Shown: piece by piece, positions 25,774 through 34,375 of the stretch | Layout of the letters: each line of letters opens with the position of its first letter | Numbering within the stretch: the stretch's first letter is position 1 | From: JAABRU01 sp050180235 | GTDB lineage: Bacteria; Desulfobacterota; Desulfobacteria; Desulfobacterales; Desulfococcaceae | Direction of reading: 5' to 3' | Assembly: GCA_050180235.1 (NCBI GenBank) | Contig: JBFXEJ010000016.1 | Location: forward strand, 1-64,000 | DNA length: 64,000 bases | Position numbers and translations under genes: made by a program | Notes under the pieces: model-generated | Told to the model about the DNA's origin: nothing | Seen by the model: the letters and a program-made list of their open reading frames with translations, nothing else | Database searches by the model: none

Positions 25774-26240
25774 ATCTGAAAAAACGTTCTGCCGAACACA
25801 GGGGAATCAAAAAAGTCTATATTCTGACCCTGTTTGTGCTGGGGCTGAGCGGTTTTGCGCAGATGCCCATTTTCAAACGCTATTACATTGCAGATATTCC
25901 GGGGCTTGGCTGGCTTGCGGATTTTTATTTCACCCATTATCTTCATTATATTGCGGCAATGGTGCTTTTCTGCATTTTCGGATATTGCATCACGGCCTAT
26001 TTTCTGGCAGACAGGCACGCGTTCAGGCTGACCCGTGTAGCTTATGTCCGGATGTTTTTTCTTTCCGGGCTTGTGATTACCGGTATCTTCCGGGTGCTGA
26101 AAAATCTGCCGGATGTTGTTTTTTCATATCATTTCAACATTGTTATTGATATTGCCCATATCATTTTCATGATGCTTTTTTTATCGGCAGCATTTGTTTT
26201 TCTTATGATGAAAACCGGCTGGCTGAAATCAGCAGCCTGA
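25770..26240 (+). CDS. Four-helix membrane partner of the ferredoxin, probable b-type cytochrome
   Basis: 156 aa with four hydrophobic helices (about 17-33, 50-75, 88-106, 125-148). Histidines in FTHYLHYI (helix 2) and SYHFNIVIDIAH (helix 4) could bind heme, as in small quinone-linked cytochrome b subunits. It starts inside the stop of the ferredoxin gene (ATGA), so the two make one membrane electron-transfer unit. Heme binding is inference. Confidence 0.78.
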   Translation: MNLKKRSAEHRGIKKVYILTLFVLGLSGFAQMPIFKRYYIADIPGLGWLADFYFTHYLHYIAAMVLFCIFGYCITAYFLADRHAFRLTRVAYVRMFFLSGLVITGIFRVLKNLPDVVFSYHFNIVIDIAHIIFMMLFLSAAFVFLMMKTGWLKSAA

Positions 26241-26397
26241 GAAAAAAATTGCAGATGACAACTCATGCTGAGCACTGCTGCAATGTCAGAAAAAAACGGC
26301 GTCCGGAATATGCCGGAAAACTGCCGGATTCCGGATTTTTTTCCGAAATGAGAGCATGTGCAGTTTTTGTAAGGACTGTGCAGCATGAGCGATGTAA

Positions 26398-26533
26398 GGC
26401 GATTTCCATGAAAAAATGTACCATCATTGCAGGGTGGGCACGGCTTTTTGTGCCCGCCGTTTCAGCAGGACGGCGGGCACAGAAAGCCGTGCCCGCCCTG
26501 CGAAAAACGGTATAATCATTAATGGAAATCACC
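26398..26533. repeat. Family-2 MITE-like element, long palindromic subtype
   Basis: GGCGATTTCC ... GGAAATCACC, flanked by TAA on both sides (26395-26397, 26534-26536). Interior palindrome cagggtgggcacggcttttt and its complement. Nearly identical to 24620-24754. It occupies most of the gap before lemA. Confidence 0.93.
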
Positions 26534-26591
26534 TAACTGCTGAACACTGAAATCTGAACAAGGGGATAACCGATGCAAAGGAGACAGCAGA

Positions 26592-27371
26592 ATGCGTGAA
26601 GAAGAAATTCAGGCCGAGATTCGCAGGCGTGTGATTCAGGAAGCGGAAAAGGCGGACAAAATGAAAGACGCGGACGCAAGCCAGGAGGCGCTTTCCGAAC
26701 TTACATCTTTTTCCAGAGAGGAAGTGGATAAGATCGCCCGGCAGGTTCGCGGAGAACTGACAGAGAAAAAATCCTTTTTGAGATCAGTTGTGATCTTTTC
26801 TGTCATAGGCTTTGTTGCAGTGATGCTGATTATGACCATTATGATTGTATCCAAATACAATAAAATGGTCTCTTTGGATGAGGACGTGAAGCGAAGCTGG
26901 GGACAGGTGGAAAATGTCTATCAGCGAAGAGCGGATCTCATACCGAATCTGGTGGCAACTGTGCAGGGTTATATGCGGCATGAAAGAGAAACCCTGCAGG
27001 CCATCACAGAGGCCAGAGCCAGAACCGGCAGCATTTCCGGAAATGTTTTCAATGATCCGGAAGTATTTGCAAAATTTCAGCAGTCACAGGCTGCTCTGTC
27101 AGCCGCGCTGAGCCGGATTATGGTTGTGGCGGAACGCTATCCTGATCTGAAAGCCAATCAGAATTTTCTGGCCCTGCAGGCACAGTTGGAAGGAACGGAA
27201 AACAGAATTGCCGTGGAACGCAAACGCTTCAATGAAACCGTGCAGGTCTATAACGCATACATCAAACGCTTCCCCCAGGTCATACTGGCCGGGATGATGG
27301 GATTTGGGGAAAAGGCATATTTCAAAGCCGAAAAGGGAGCGGAAAACGCGCCGAAAGTCAGCTTTCAATAA
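26592..27371 (+). CDS. lemA: LemA-family membrane protein
   Basis: 259 aa. A charged helical extension (1-62), one transmembrane helix (about 65-87), then the LemA domain with VKRSWGQVENVYQRRADLIP and NLVATVQGYMRHERETLQAI, the most conserved parts, and FNETVQVYNAYIKRFP. Typical LemA begins close to its membrane helix, so the long cytoplasmic extension is unusual. LemA genes normally sit with TPM-domain genes; here those follow after an intervening toxin module. Function of LemA is not established. The ribosome site is a modest ggagacag 6 bases before ATG. Confidence 0.92.
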   Translation: MREEEIQAEIRRRVIQEAEKADKMKDADASQEALSELTSFSREEVDKIARQVRGELTEKKSFLRSVVIFSVIGFVAVMLIMTIMIVSKYNKMVSLDEDVKRSWGQVENVYQRRADLIPNLVATVQGYMRHERETLQAITEARARTGSISGNVFNDPEVFAKFQQSQAALSAALSRIMVVAERYPDLKANQNFLALQAQLEGTENRIAVERKRFNETVQVYNAYIKRFPQVILAGMMGFGEKAYFKAEKGAENAPKVSFQ

Positions 27372-27404
27372 TATTAAACGTTGAAATTTATAGTTTTTTT
27401 GCCA

Positions 27405-27525
27405 ATTTTTGTCCTATGTAAAACCGGCTGGAGGAGTGCAGAAAACTGCTTTGTTTAATTTTTGCACTCCTCCGGATCAGACCGGGGCGGGAGTGCAAAT
27501 TGTATCAAATCAATTGTTAATTGGT
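27405..27525. repeat. Family-3 element with eroded left end
   Basis: The right end matches the family (caattgttaattggt, 27511-27525) and the interior has the ggaggagtgcag / tgcactcctcc arms. The left end is not recognisable, so the boundary is approximate. Confidence 0.55.
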
Positions 27526-27530
27526 ATTAT

Positions 27531-27654
27531 ACTGATTCTCCATTGGTTTTATCCAATATTGTCCGATATTTTGTCTGTGCAAAAAATTGCTCCACTTAAT
27601 TTTTGCACTCCTCCGGATCAGTTGCAGATTGTATCAAATCAATGGTGAATTGGT
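27531..27654. repeat. Family-3 MITE-like element, in tandem
   Basis: Left end ACTGATTCTCCATTGGTTTT and right end the reverse complement of ACCAATTCACCATTGATTTG. Shares attat (27526-27530) with the right end of the preceding copy, and has attac (27655-27659) on its right, consistent with a 5-bp A/T-rich target duplication with one change. Confidence 0.78.
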
Positions 27655-27726
27655 ATTACACCCCGACAAATTCATCCCCTTGAAAGATACGTTTTTATCC
27701 AAACCGCATAAGGAGAATTTGCGATT

Positions 27727-27981
27727 ATGAGTGAGAATGAAATATTAAAACGTATTACTGTCAATCCCCAGATTTTCGGAGGCAAACCCATTGTCAGAGG
27801 CCGCCGTATGGCAGTGGAACATATTCTGGGCATGCTGGCGGCAGGAGACAGTCAGGAAACAATTCTGGCAGGCTATAACTGGCTTGAGCCGGAAGATATT
27901 CAGGCATGTCTGATGTATGCCTGCCGGGTTGTCAGTCATGAACGCATTGAACCTGTGATTTTTTCAGGTCAAAATATATGA
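27727..27981 (+). CDS. DUF433-family antitoxin
   Basis: 84 aa, aaggagaat site before ATG. ITVNPQIFGGKPIVRGRRMA followed by VEHILGMLAAGDSQETILAG and YNWLEPEDIQACLMYA is the full DUF433 signature with a winged-helix fold. DUF433 proteins act as antitoxins for PIN-like DUF5615 toxins. Overlaps the next gene by 4 bp. Confidence 0.93.
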   Translation: MSENEILKRITVNPQIFGGKPIVRGRRMAVEHILGMLAAGDSQETILAGYNWLEPEDIQACLMYACRVVSHERIEPVIFSGQNI

Positions 27982-28328
27982 AAATACTGCTGGATACCTG
28001 TGTATGGGGCGGTGTATATAAGGAACTTGCAGCCAGAGGATACGATGTTGTATGGACAGGTTTATGGGAAACTGATCCCGGTGATGCAAAAATTTTGGAT
28101 ACAGCCTTTCAGGAGAATCGTATCCTCATTACGTTGGATAAAGATTTTGGTGAACTGGCTGTACTGCATGGTATGTCCCATTGCGGTATTTTGCGATTGG
28201 TAAATCTGGCTGCCAAAGAACAGGTTACTCTATGTCTTTATATTCTGAATAATTATCATAAGGAACTGGAGGCAGGCTGTATACTGACAGCAGAACATGG
28301 GCGTGTAAGGATTCGTCTGAATGACTGA
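27978..28328 (+). CDS. DUF5615 (Mut7-C-like PIN) toxin
   Basis: 116 aa. MKILLDTCVWGG carries the first acidic residue (Asp6), WETDPGDAKILDTAFQENRI the second, and LITLDKDFGEL the third (TLDKDF motif). This is a putative RNase toxin family found almost only with DUF433. The pair sits between lemA and its usual TPM partners, so it probably arrived as an insertion. Confidence 0.92.
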   Translation: MKILLDTCVWGGVYKELAARGYDVVWTGLWETDPGDAKILDTAFQENRILITLDKDFGELAVLHGMSHCGILRLVNLAAKEQVTLCLYILNNYHKELEAGCILTAEHGRVRIRLND

Positions 28329-28444
28329 AAGTTAAGGACAGCAGAGGAGTGCCAAACGGAAAGTTTGTCAGTATATCCTGAATCGCTGTCCCAAACTGAT
28401 ATTGAATAAGAACCCAGATTTAACATGAACAAAAAGGGGGGATT

Positions 28445-28906
28445 ATGCTGTTTAAAAGACAGTCTTCTGTTGACAGACTGATGACAGAGGAAAACAGAAA
28501 AAAACTGGTTGAAGCCATAGCAAACGCAGAGAAAAATACCTCCGGAGAAATCCGGGTGCATATGGAAAGCAGACTCAAAAAAGACATGTCTCCCCTTGAT
28601 CGGGCGGTGGAAGTCTTTGAAAAACTGGAAATGCACAACACAGAACTTCGCAACGGCATACTGATTTATGTAGCTTTGGATGACAAAAAATTTGCCATAT
28701 TCGGCGATAAAGGCATCAATGAAAAAGTCGGGGATGATTTCTGGGAAAAAGAAAAGGATGAAATGGGAAATTATTTCGGACGCGGGGAGATTATAGCGGG
28801 AATCATTTATTTTATTGACAGAATCGGAGAAAAACTCAAGGAATTTTTTCCCTGTGAGGAAGATGATGCCAATGAACTGAGCAATGAAATCTCTGTGGGG
28901 GAATAA
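28445..28906 (+). CDS. TPM-domain protein, cytoplasmic type
   Basis: 153 aa. TPM (Psb32/YgcG-type) domain with SGEIRVHMESRL, AVEVFEKLEMHNTELRNGIL and IYVALDDKKFAIFGDKGINE. No signal peptide and no membrane helix, unlike the second TPM gene downstream. Pairing of a soluble and an exported TPM protein after lemA is common. Function unproven; TPM domains in other proteins act as phosphatases or in membrane-protein repair. Confidence 0.88.
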   Translation: MLFKRQSSVDRLMTEENRKKLVEAIANAEKNTSGEIRVHMESRLKKDMSPLDRAVEVFEKLEMHNTELRNGILIYVALDDKKFAIFGDKGINEKVGDDFWEKEKDEMGNYFGRGEIIAGIIYFIDRIGEKLKEFFPCEEDDANELSNEISVGE

Positions 28907-28989
28907 AAATGCTTTTTTCAGAAAACATGTAAAAAAGCATTGATATTTTTTTGAGGACAGCAGGGGAAATTCCACAGAAATCTCAAATT

Positions 28990-29033
28990 TTTCTCTGTGT
29001 TCTCTGTGTATTTTCTCTGTGTTCTCTGTGGGA
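28990..29033. repeat. ctctgtgt-type simple repeat
   Basis: Four ctctgtgt words in 44 bases upstream of the second TPM gene, the intergenic form of the repeat found in frame at 8911-9030. Confidence 0.75.
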
Positions 29034-29095
29034 AACTTTCTGTCCCATACAACTGTCAGACATATAAAACCAATGCACAAAAAAGGAGTTTCATC

Positions 29096-29890
29096 ATGCG
29101 AAAAATCAGTCTTTTTCTCATTCTGACAATATTGATTTGTGCCAATGCACTGGCCTATGATTTCCCGAAACCCATTTCCTGGGTCAGCGATTATGCGGGA
29201 ATTCTGACAAATGAACAGAAGCTGGAACTTGACGGCATTCTCAGAGAGATTGAAACTACTGACTCCACCCAGATTTTTGTCTGCATTATGAACAAAATTC
29301 CGGAAGGATTTGTTCTGGAAGGTTATGTCAATGATCTGTTTTCACAGTGGAAAATCGGGCAGAGCAAAAAGGACAACGGCGTGCTGCTTGCGGTTTTCAT
29401 TCAGGACAGAAAAATGAGAATCGAGGTGGGATACGGTCTGGAGGACAGGCTTACAGATGCCCAAAGCATGATGATCATCAGCAATGAAATTACGCCTGCA
29501 TTCAAAAGCGGGGATTATTATTCCGGCATAAAAAAGGGTGTGCAGGGCATTCTTGCTTCTGTCAGGGGGGCATATCAGGGCAGTCCGAAAAAACAGCAGA
29601 ACACCGGCAGTGAAGGTCTTGGTTTTATGATGTTTTTCATATTGTTCATTATTTTTATGATCGTCACCAGCAGACTCAAAAAAGCAGGAAGAAGCATTGA
29701 TCTGGGTTCAGGTATGACTCGCAGAACATCGGGTTCATACAGAAGGAGTTCAGGTTCCCGAAGCAGCAGTTCAAGTTCCTGGGGCGGAGGCTTTTCTTCC
29801 GGGGGTGGGGGTTTTTCTTCAGGAGGCGGTGGATTTTCCGGCGGAGGCGGAGGTTCCTCAGGCGGAGGCGGTGCTTCGGGAAGCTGGTAA
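29096..29890 (+). CDS. TPM-domain protein, exported and membrane-anchored
   Basis: 264 aa from ATG 29096 (aaaggag 8 bases upstream); the frame extends 33 codons up but only through the ctctgtg repeat. Signal peptide 1-18, TPM domain about 22-165 (WVSDYAGILTNEQKLELDGI, RKMRIEVGYGLEDRLTDAQS), one transmembrane helix (about 178-196, GFMMFFILFIIFMIV), then a tail of Ser then Gly (GGGFSSGGGG repeats). This is the YgcG/BA14K-like architecture often next to lemA. Confidence 0.92.
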   Translation: MRKISLFLILTILICANALAYDFPKPISWVSDYAGILTNEQKLELDGILREIETTDSTQIFVCIMNKIPEGFVLEGYVNDLFSQWKIGQSKKDNGVLLAVFIQDRKMRIEVGYGLEDRLTDAQSMMIISNEITPAFKSGDYYSGIKKGVQGILASVRGAYQGSPKKQQNTGSEGLGFMMFFILFIIFMIVTSRLKKAGRSIDLGSGMTRRTSGSYRRSSGSRSSSSSSWGGGFSSGGGGFSSGGGGFSGGGGGSSGGGGASGSW

Positions 29891-29977
29891 TGTTGTTGAC
29901 TGTTATGCATTTAAAGACTGTTTCGGAGCAAATATTCACTTCTTTCAGGAAGTTATTTGGTTTGCAGGGGGGTAAAC

Positions 29978-30655
29978 TTGAAAATAAAAGTGTTACCTGA
30001 AACAAAATGGCAATGGAGAAGATTTTATGTTCTTACTGCCGCTGCCGTTTTTATTTTCATAATCAGATTTGTAATTCCGTACATAACTGCTGCAATGTAT
30101 GATCCGGAAGAAGGAGATATCATTTTTCAGCCATTGCCGAGAATCAGTGAGCTGACCCGGACAATAGAAGGTGTCACCCGTTCACATTATTCACACTGCG
30201 GTGTACTTGTCAGGGAAAAGGGAAGGTGGGCTGTGATAGAGGCTCTGGGCTATGTGAAGCTGACACCGTTGAACAAATGGATAAGACAGGGACGCTACGG
30301 TCAGTTTTATGTTTACAGACTAAAAAAACGATACAGGGATATCATTCCGAAATTTATATTAAAACTGAAAAATTATCTGGGAACTCCGTATGATGCCGGA
30401 TTTGAAATGGACAGCAGCGCAATTTATTGTTCCGAACTTGTGTACAAAGGTTTTTACGATGCAACGGGAGAAAAACTTGGGAAGATAGTAAAATTGGGGG
30501 ATCTTGACTGGATGCCGTATAAAGAGACAATAGAAAAATACGGGAACGGATCTGTCCCCCTGAATAGAGAGATGATAACTCCCATACATTTATCAGAGGC
30601 GGATCAGATTGAAAAAATATTTGAATTTGATTTTCATATCCGAACTGTTCACTGA
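29978..30655 (+). CDS. YiiX/YaeF-type permuted papain-like protein
   Basis: 225 aa from TTG 29978, chosen because aggggggt lies just upstream; a TTG at 29957 would add seven residues without a ribosome site. One N-terminal membrane helix (about 18-40), then the permuted NlpC/P60-like fold: YDPEEGDIIFQ, His in SHYSHCGVLV (about 86) and Cys in AIYCSELVYKGFY (about 150) as catalytic pair. The family includes lipid- or peptide-cleaving hydrolases; the substrate is unknown. Probably faces the periplasm. Confidence 0.87.
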   Translation: MKIKVLPETKWQWRRFYVLTAAAVFIFIIRFVIPYITAAMYDPEEGDIIFQPLPRISELTRTIEGVTRSHYSHCGVLVREKGRWAVIEALGYVKLTPLNKWIRQGRYGQFYVYRLKKRYRDIIPKFILKLKNYLGTPYDAGFEMDSSAIYCSELVYKGFYDATGEKLGKIVKLGDLDWMPYKETIEKYGNGSVPLNREMITPIHLSEADQIEKIFEFDFHIRTVH

Positions 30656-30668
30656 AAAAAGATTATTG

Positions 30669-30861
30669 GGTAGTGGGACTTTTCATACTGATTTTTTTAA
30701 TATATAAATCAATATGTTATTTATAATCAGTATAAGCAGTATCATGGATGTATCGTATAACTGTTTGTATTTATTATGTATAGACAAAAATCAGTATATT
30801 TTTGAAAATATAATAATATTAAGCAGTTATTTTTTTTGTCAGTATGTGCAGACCCACTACC
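30669..30861 (-). repeat. Family-1 MITE-like element, AT-rich subtype, 8-bp target duplication
   Basis: 193 bp, starts GGTAGTGGG, ends CCCACTACC, flanked by gattattg on both sides (30661-30668, 30862-30869). Its reverse complement matches 5558-5748 almost throughout, including the acagttatac and catccatgatactg blocks. Confidence 0.94.
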
Positions 30862-30869
30862 GATTATTG

Positions 30870-31323
30870 ATTCAAACCCAAATGCATAACTCAGCAATGC
30901 ATCCGGACGCGAAGGAGAGATTGGCGTTATCAAACCTGCTCAAAAAATTTTGTTTAACCGCAAATCTGCACAGCGTTTGCACAGATTCACACAGAGTTTT
31001 TTCTGTGCAAAACTGAGTGGACTGTGAAAAAAATTTTTTGACAGTCTGATGAGTCCAAACGGAAAAACTTCGGCAGGCTCAGCTGGCACGTTTGGGAACC
31101 TGCGAAACTTTCCGTTTGTCTCTCCGATCTTCCAAAAATCTGCCCATCTGTCATAATGAGACTTTTTTTTTCTTTTATCGTGATTATAGTTGTCAGGTGA
31201 CAAAGAAAAGGCAGCCGCCAAATCAGCGGTTCTTCATGCAAAATGCCTGCAGATTCAGACAAACCATAAATAACCTGCTGATTTGCCGGCAGGTTTTCAG
31301 TTCATATACATCAGGAGGATAGC
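30870..31323. other. Repeat-derived spacer before nifU
   Basis: No gene. It holds degraded repeat words (ttgcacagattcacacagag, an inverted ccaaacgga / tccgtttg pair around 31052-31120) and an aataacctgctgatttgccg hairpin at about 31268-31297. Frames are short and without homology. An aggagg site at 31314-31319 serves nifU. Confidence 0.55.
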
Positions 31324-32154
31324 ATGTGGGAATATACAGATAAAGTCAGAGAGCATTTTCTCAATCCCCGGAATGTGGGCGTTATTGAAAATGCGGACGG
31401 TATAGGGGAGGTCGGTTCCATGTCCTGCGGGGACGCGCTGAAACTGACTTTTAAGCTGGATGAAAACGAACGGATCATTGATGTTAAATTTCAGACTTTT
31501 GGCTGCGCGAGTGCCATTGCATCCTCTTCTGCCCTGACGGAAATGCTCAAAGGCAAAACCCTTAAGGAAGCGGAAAAAATCACCAATGACGATATTGTGG
31601 CCTATCTTGGCGGTCTGCCCAAAGAGAAAATGCACTGTTCGGTCATGGGGCAGGAGGCTCTGGGCAAGGCAATTGCCTGCTACCGGGGCAGACCTGTGGA
31701 GGAAAAAGAGGGCAATATTGTATGCGAATGTTTTGGAATTACGGATGTGGAAATCCGCAAAGCACTGGCAGAGCATCAGTTGCATGCCATTGAGGATGTG
31801 ACCAATTATATCAAGGCAGGCGGGGGCTGCGGCAAATGCCATGAGCGGATTCAGGAACTCATTGACGAGGCTGCGGGAAAGGAAATCCCCAAAGAGATCA
31901 AACCCGCAAAGCTGACCAATATCCAGAAAATCCGGCTTATTGAGGAAACCCTGCAAAGGGAGATTCAGCCTGCGCTGAAAAAGGATGGAGGCGATATTGA
32001 ACTGGTGGATGTCAACGGTGATCATGTGCAGGTGCGTCTGCGCGGAGCCTGCTCCAGTTGCAAAGCAGCACCCATAACCCTCAAGGATTTTGTGGAAAAG
32101 AAACTACGGGAGTTTGTAACGCCGGAACTGATTGTGGTGGAGGTGTGCCAATGA
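31324..32154 (+). CDS. nifU: NifU Fe-S cluster scaffold, three-domain type
   Basis: 276 aa. N-terminal IscU-like scaffold with Cys35, Cys61 and Cys105; central [2Fe-2S] domain with Cys134, Cys136, Cys169 and Cys172; C-terminal Nfu domain with Cys243 and Cys246 (ACSSC). It builds Fe-S clusters from sulfur given by NifS. No nitrogenase genes are near. In sulfate reducers this NIF-type pair commonly does general Fe-S assembly, so a housekeeping role is likely. Strong ribosome site aggagg. Overlaps nifS by 4 bp. Confidence 0.97.
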   Translation: MWEYTDKVREHFLNPRNVGVIENADGIGEVGSMSCGDALKLTFKLDENERIIDVKFQTFGCASAIASSSALTEMLKGKTLKEAEKITNDDIVAYLGGLPKEKMHCSVMGQEALGKAIACYRGRPVEEKEGNIVCECFGITDVEIRKALAEHQLHAIEDVTNYIKAGGGCGKCHERIQELIDEAAGKEIPKEIKPAKLTNIQKIRLIEETLQREIQPALKKDGGDIELVDVNGDHVQVRLRGACSSCKAAPITLKDFVEKKLREFVTPELIVVEVCQ

Positions 32155-33308
32155 AAAGCATTTATCTGGATAACAACGCGACCACCCGTGTCGCGCCGGA
32201 AGTTGCTGAGGCCATGCTGCCCTATTTTACGGAAATGTACGGAAATCCTTCCAGCATGTACCGTTTTGCCCAAAAATCTTTGGACGGCATAAAGCAGGCC
32301 CGATCCCGTGTGGCTGATTTGCTGTGTGCTTCCCCTGAGGAGATAGTCTTTACCAGTTGCGGAACCGAAAGTGACAGCACCGCGATTTATGCAGCGCTCC
32401 AGTCCAGCCCGGAAAAAAAGCATATCATAACCACAAGGGTGGAACATTCAGCCATAAAAAACCTTTGTGAATATCTGGGGCGCAACGGATACCGCTCCAC
32501 CTTTGTTCCGGTAGACAAAAAGGGACTGCTGGATATGGATTTTCTCCGGGAGCATCTCACAGATGACACTGCCATTATCAGCGTCATGTGGGCCAATAAT
32601 GAAACCGGTGTGATTTTTCCGGTCGAAGAAATTGCACATATGGCAAAAGAACGGGGCATTGTTTTTCATACAGATGCGGTGCAGGCTGTGGGAAAGATTC
32701 CCATCAATCTGAAACAGAGCAGCATTGACATGCTTTCCCTGTCCGGCCACAAACTCCATGCTCCCAAAGGCGTGGGCGCGCTGTATGTGCGCAAAGGAAC
32801 AAAATTTTCCCCTTTTCTGATCGGCGGTCATCAGGAATCCGGCAGAAGAGGGGGAACAGAAAATGTGGCCTCCATTGTGGGACTGGGCAAAGCTGCGGAA
32901 CTTGCGGCAGCGCATATCACTGAGGAAAACACAAGGATCAGGGATCTGCGGGACAGACTGGAAAATGGTCTGCTGGAGCGCATTCCCAGCTCTCTGGTCA
33001 ACGGGGACAGGGAAAAACGTCTTCCCAATACCACCAATATTTCCTTTGAATTTATTGAAGGCGAATCCATTCTGCTGATGATGGATGAACTGGGGATCTG
33101 TGCATCTTCGGGTTCTGCCTGCACCTCAGGATCATTGGAGCCTTCCCATGTGCTTCGGGCTATGGGAGTTCCCTATACAGCAGCACACGGATCAGTGCGT
33201 TTCAGCCTGAGCATTTACAATACCAAAGAGGAAGTGGATTATGTGGTGGAAAAACTGCCGCCCATCATTGCCCGGCTGCGGCAGATGTCTCCGTTCTGGA
33301 AACAGTAA
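32151..33308 (+). CDS. nifS: NifS cysteine desulfurase
   Basis: 385 aa from ATG 32151 inside the nifU stop; the open frame extends further up but only through nifU. YLDNNATTRVAPEV start is typical; PLP-binding lysine is in SLSGHKLHAPKG (about 202) and the persulfide cysteine in SSGSACTSGSLEPSHVL (about 324), with the short active loop of the NifS/IscS class. It takes sulfur from cysteine and passes it to NifU. Confidence 0.97.
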   Translation: MKSIYLDNNATTRVAPEVAEAMLPYFTEMYGNPSSMYRFAQKSLDGIKQARSRVADLLCASPEEIVFTSCGTESDSTAIYAALQSSPEKKHIITTRVEHSAIKNLCEYLGRNGYRSTFVPVDKKGLLDMDFLREHLTDDTAIISVMWANNETGVIFPVEEIAHMAKERGIVFHTDAVQAVGKIPINLKQSSIDMLSLSGHKLHAPKGVGALYVRKGTKFSPFLIGGHQESGRRGGTENVASIVGLGKAAELAAAHITEENTRIRDLRDRLENGLLERIPSSLVNGDREKRLPNTTNISFEFIEGESILLMMDELGICASSGSACTSGSLEPSHVLRAMGVPYTAAHGSVRFSLSIYNTKEEVDYVVEKLPPIIARLRQMSPFWKQ

Positions 33309-33353
33309 GCAGATTCTGAATCAAGTTATTCTATGATATTCCAATGTGTTATG

Positions 33354-33429
33354 GGTAATGGGCCAAATCCCGTGAAAACCATTAATGAATTGTAATTATT
33401 ATATAAATCAAGGGATTTGACCCTATGCC
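33354..33429. repeat. Possible degenerate family-1 element
   Basis: GGTAATGGGCCAAATCCC and, inverted, GGCATAGGGTCAAATCCC bound a 76-bp stretch resembling the family-1 ends, but no target duplication is seen. Probably an old internally deleted copy. Confidence 0.4.
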
Positions 33430-33543
33430 TTTTTTAAAAACCGGTAAGCTTGGGCTTTGCTGTCATTCCTGCATGAACCTGAATCCTCTGCTTTCAGCAG
33501 TTTCTGGATACCGGTCTTCTCCGGGTATGACGATACGGTTTAA

Positions 33544-33645
33544 GGTGATTTCTGAAAATAAAAATACCATTTCCGTTCACAGGCACAGGGCAAAAACTGG
33601 AAGTTTTTGATACTTTGGCGGGTATATTCTTTTCCGGAAATCACC
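33544..33645. repeat. Family-2 MITE-like element, short subtype
   Basis: GGTGATTTCTG ... CCGGAAATCACC with TAA on both sides (33541-33543, 33646-33648). The interior shares cacagggcaaaa and tactttggcgggtatattc with the copies at 47630 and 47743. Confidence 0.9.
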
Positions 33646-33658
33646 TAACATCATTATG

Positions 33659-34366
33659 TTATTTGGATGAAAGCATCTGCTGAAACAGAGGATAAATGGC
33701 CTGGGCAAATTGCAGGTCTTCCGGACTTGTGATTTTGATATTGAAACGGCTGCCTTCAATCATGCGCACCTTTTCGCCCATTCTTTCGGCCAGAGATGCG
33801 TCATCCGTGCCGGAATATCCAGACTGACGTGCAGATTCATGGGCTTTGCGAATCAGATCGTAACGGAAGGTCTGCGGGGTCTGGGCCAGCCATATTCTTT
33901 CCCTGTTCAGGGTTTTTTCCACATTTCCGTCCGGGGATATCTGTTTCAGGGTGTCAAACGCGGGAATTCCCAGCATGGATGCACTGTTTTCCGCAGCGCA
34001 GCGTATGGTGGACTCAATCTGTGCCGGAAGAACAAAGGGACGGACGCCGTCGTGGACAGCCACAATTCCGCCATATTCCTCTGCTGCCAGCAGTCCGTTG
34101 TATACCGAATCCTGCCTTTCTTTTCCCCCGATCACCAACCGGATTTTATCACGGAATTCAAGACCGGAAAGTATGGATTTCCGGCAGAAATCTGTATCAT
34201 CTTCGGGAACTGCAAGAAATATATGCTCAATGGATCTGCAAGCGGCAAAAGCCTTCATGGTATGACAAAGCACAGGCTGCCCCGCGATTTCAAGGTACTG
34301 CTTTCGGACAGATCCCCCCATGCGGATGCCCCTGCCTCCGGCCACAATGATCGCTGAAACACTCAT
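33659..34366 (-). CDS. ispD: 2-C-methyl-D-erythritol 4-phosphate cytidylyltransferase
   Basis: 235 aa, family length. CTP-binding SAIIVAGGRGIRMGGSVRKQYLE at the N-terminus, IGGKERQDSVYNGL, HDGVRPFV and TDDASLAE are the IspD signatures. It joins MEP and CTP in the non-mevalonate isoprenoid pathway. It follows the HPr-domain gene by 9 bases and is likely co-transcribed with it. Confidence 0.97.
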   Translation of the reverse strand: MSVSAIIVAGGRGIRMGGSVRKQYLEIAGQPVLCHTMKAFAACRSIEHIFLAVPEDDTDFCRKSILSGLEFRDKIRLVIGGKERQDSVYNGLLAAEEYGGIVAVHDGVRPFVLPAQIESTIRCAAENSASMLGIPAFDTLKQISPDGNVEKTLNRERIWLAQTPQTFRYDLIRKAHESARQSGYSGTDDASLAERMGEKVRMIEGSRFNIKITSPEDLQFAQAIYPLFQQMLSSK

Positions 34367-34375
34367 GTTTTTTTC

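Noticed and set aside
33420..33540. Small gene between nifS and the family-2 element
   Set aside because: Frames are short, lack a ribosome site and resemble no protein.
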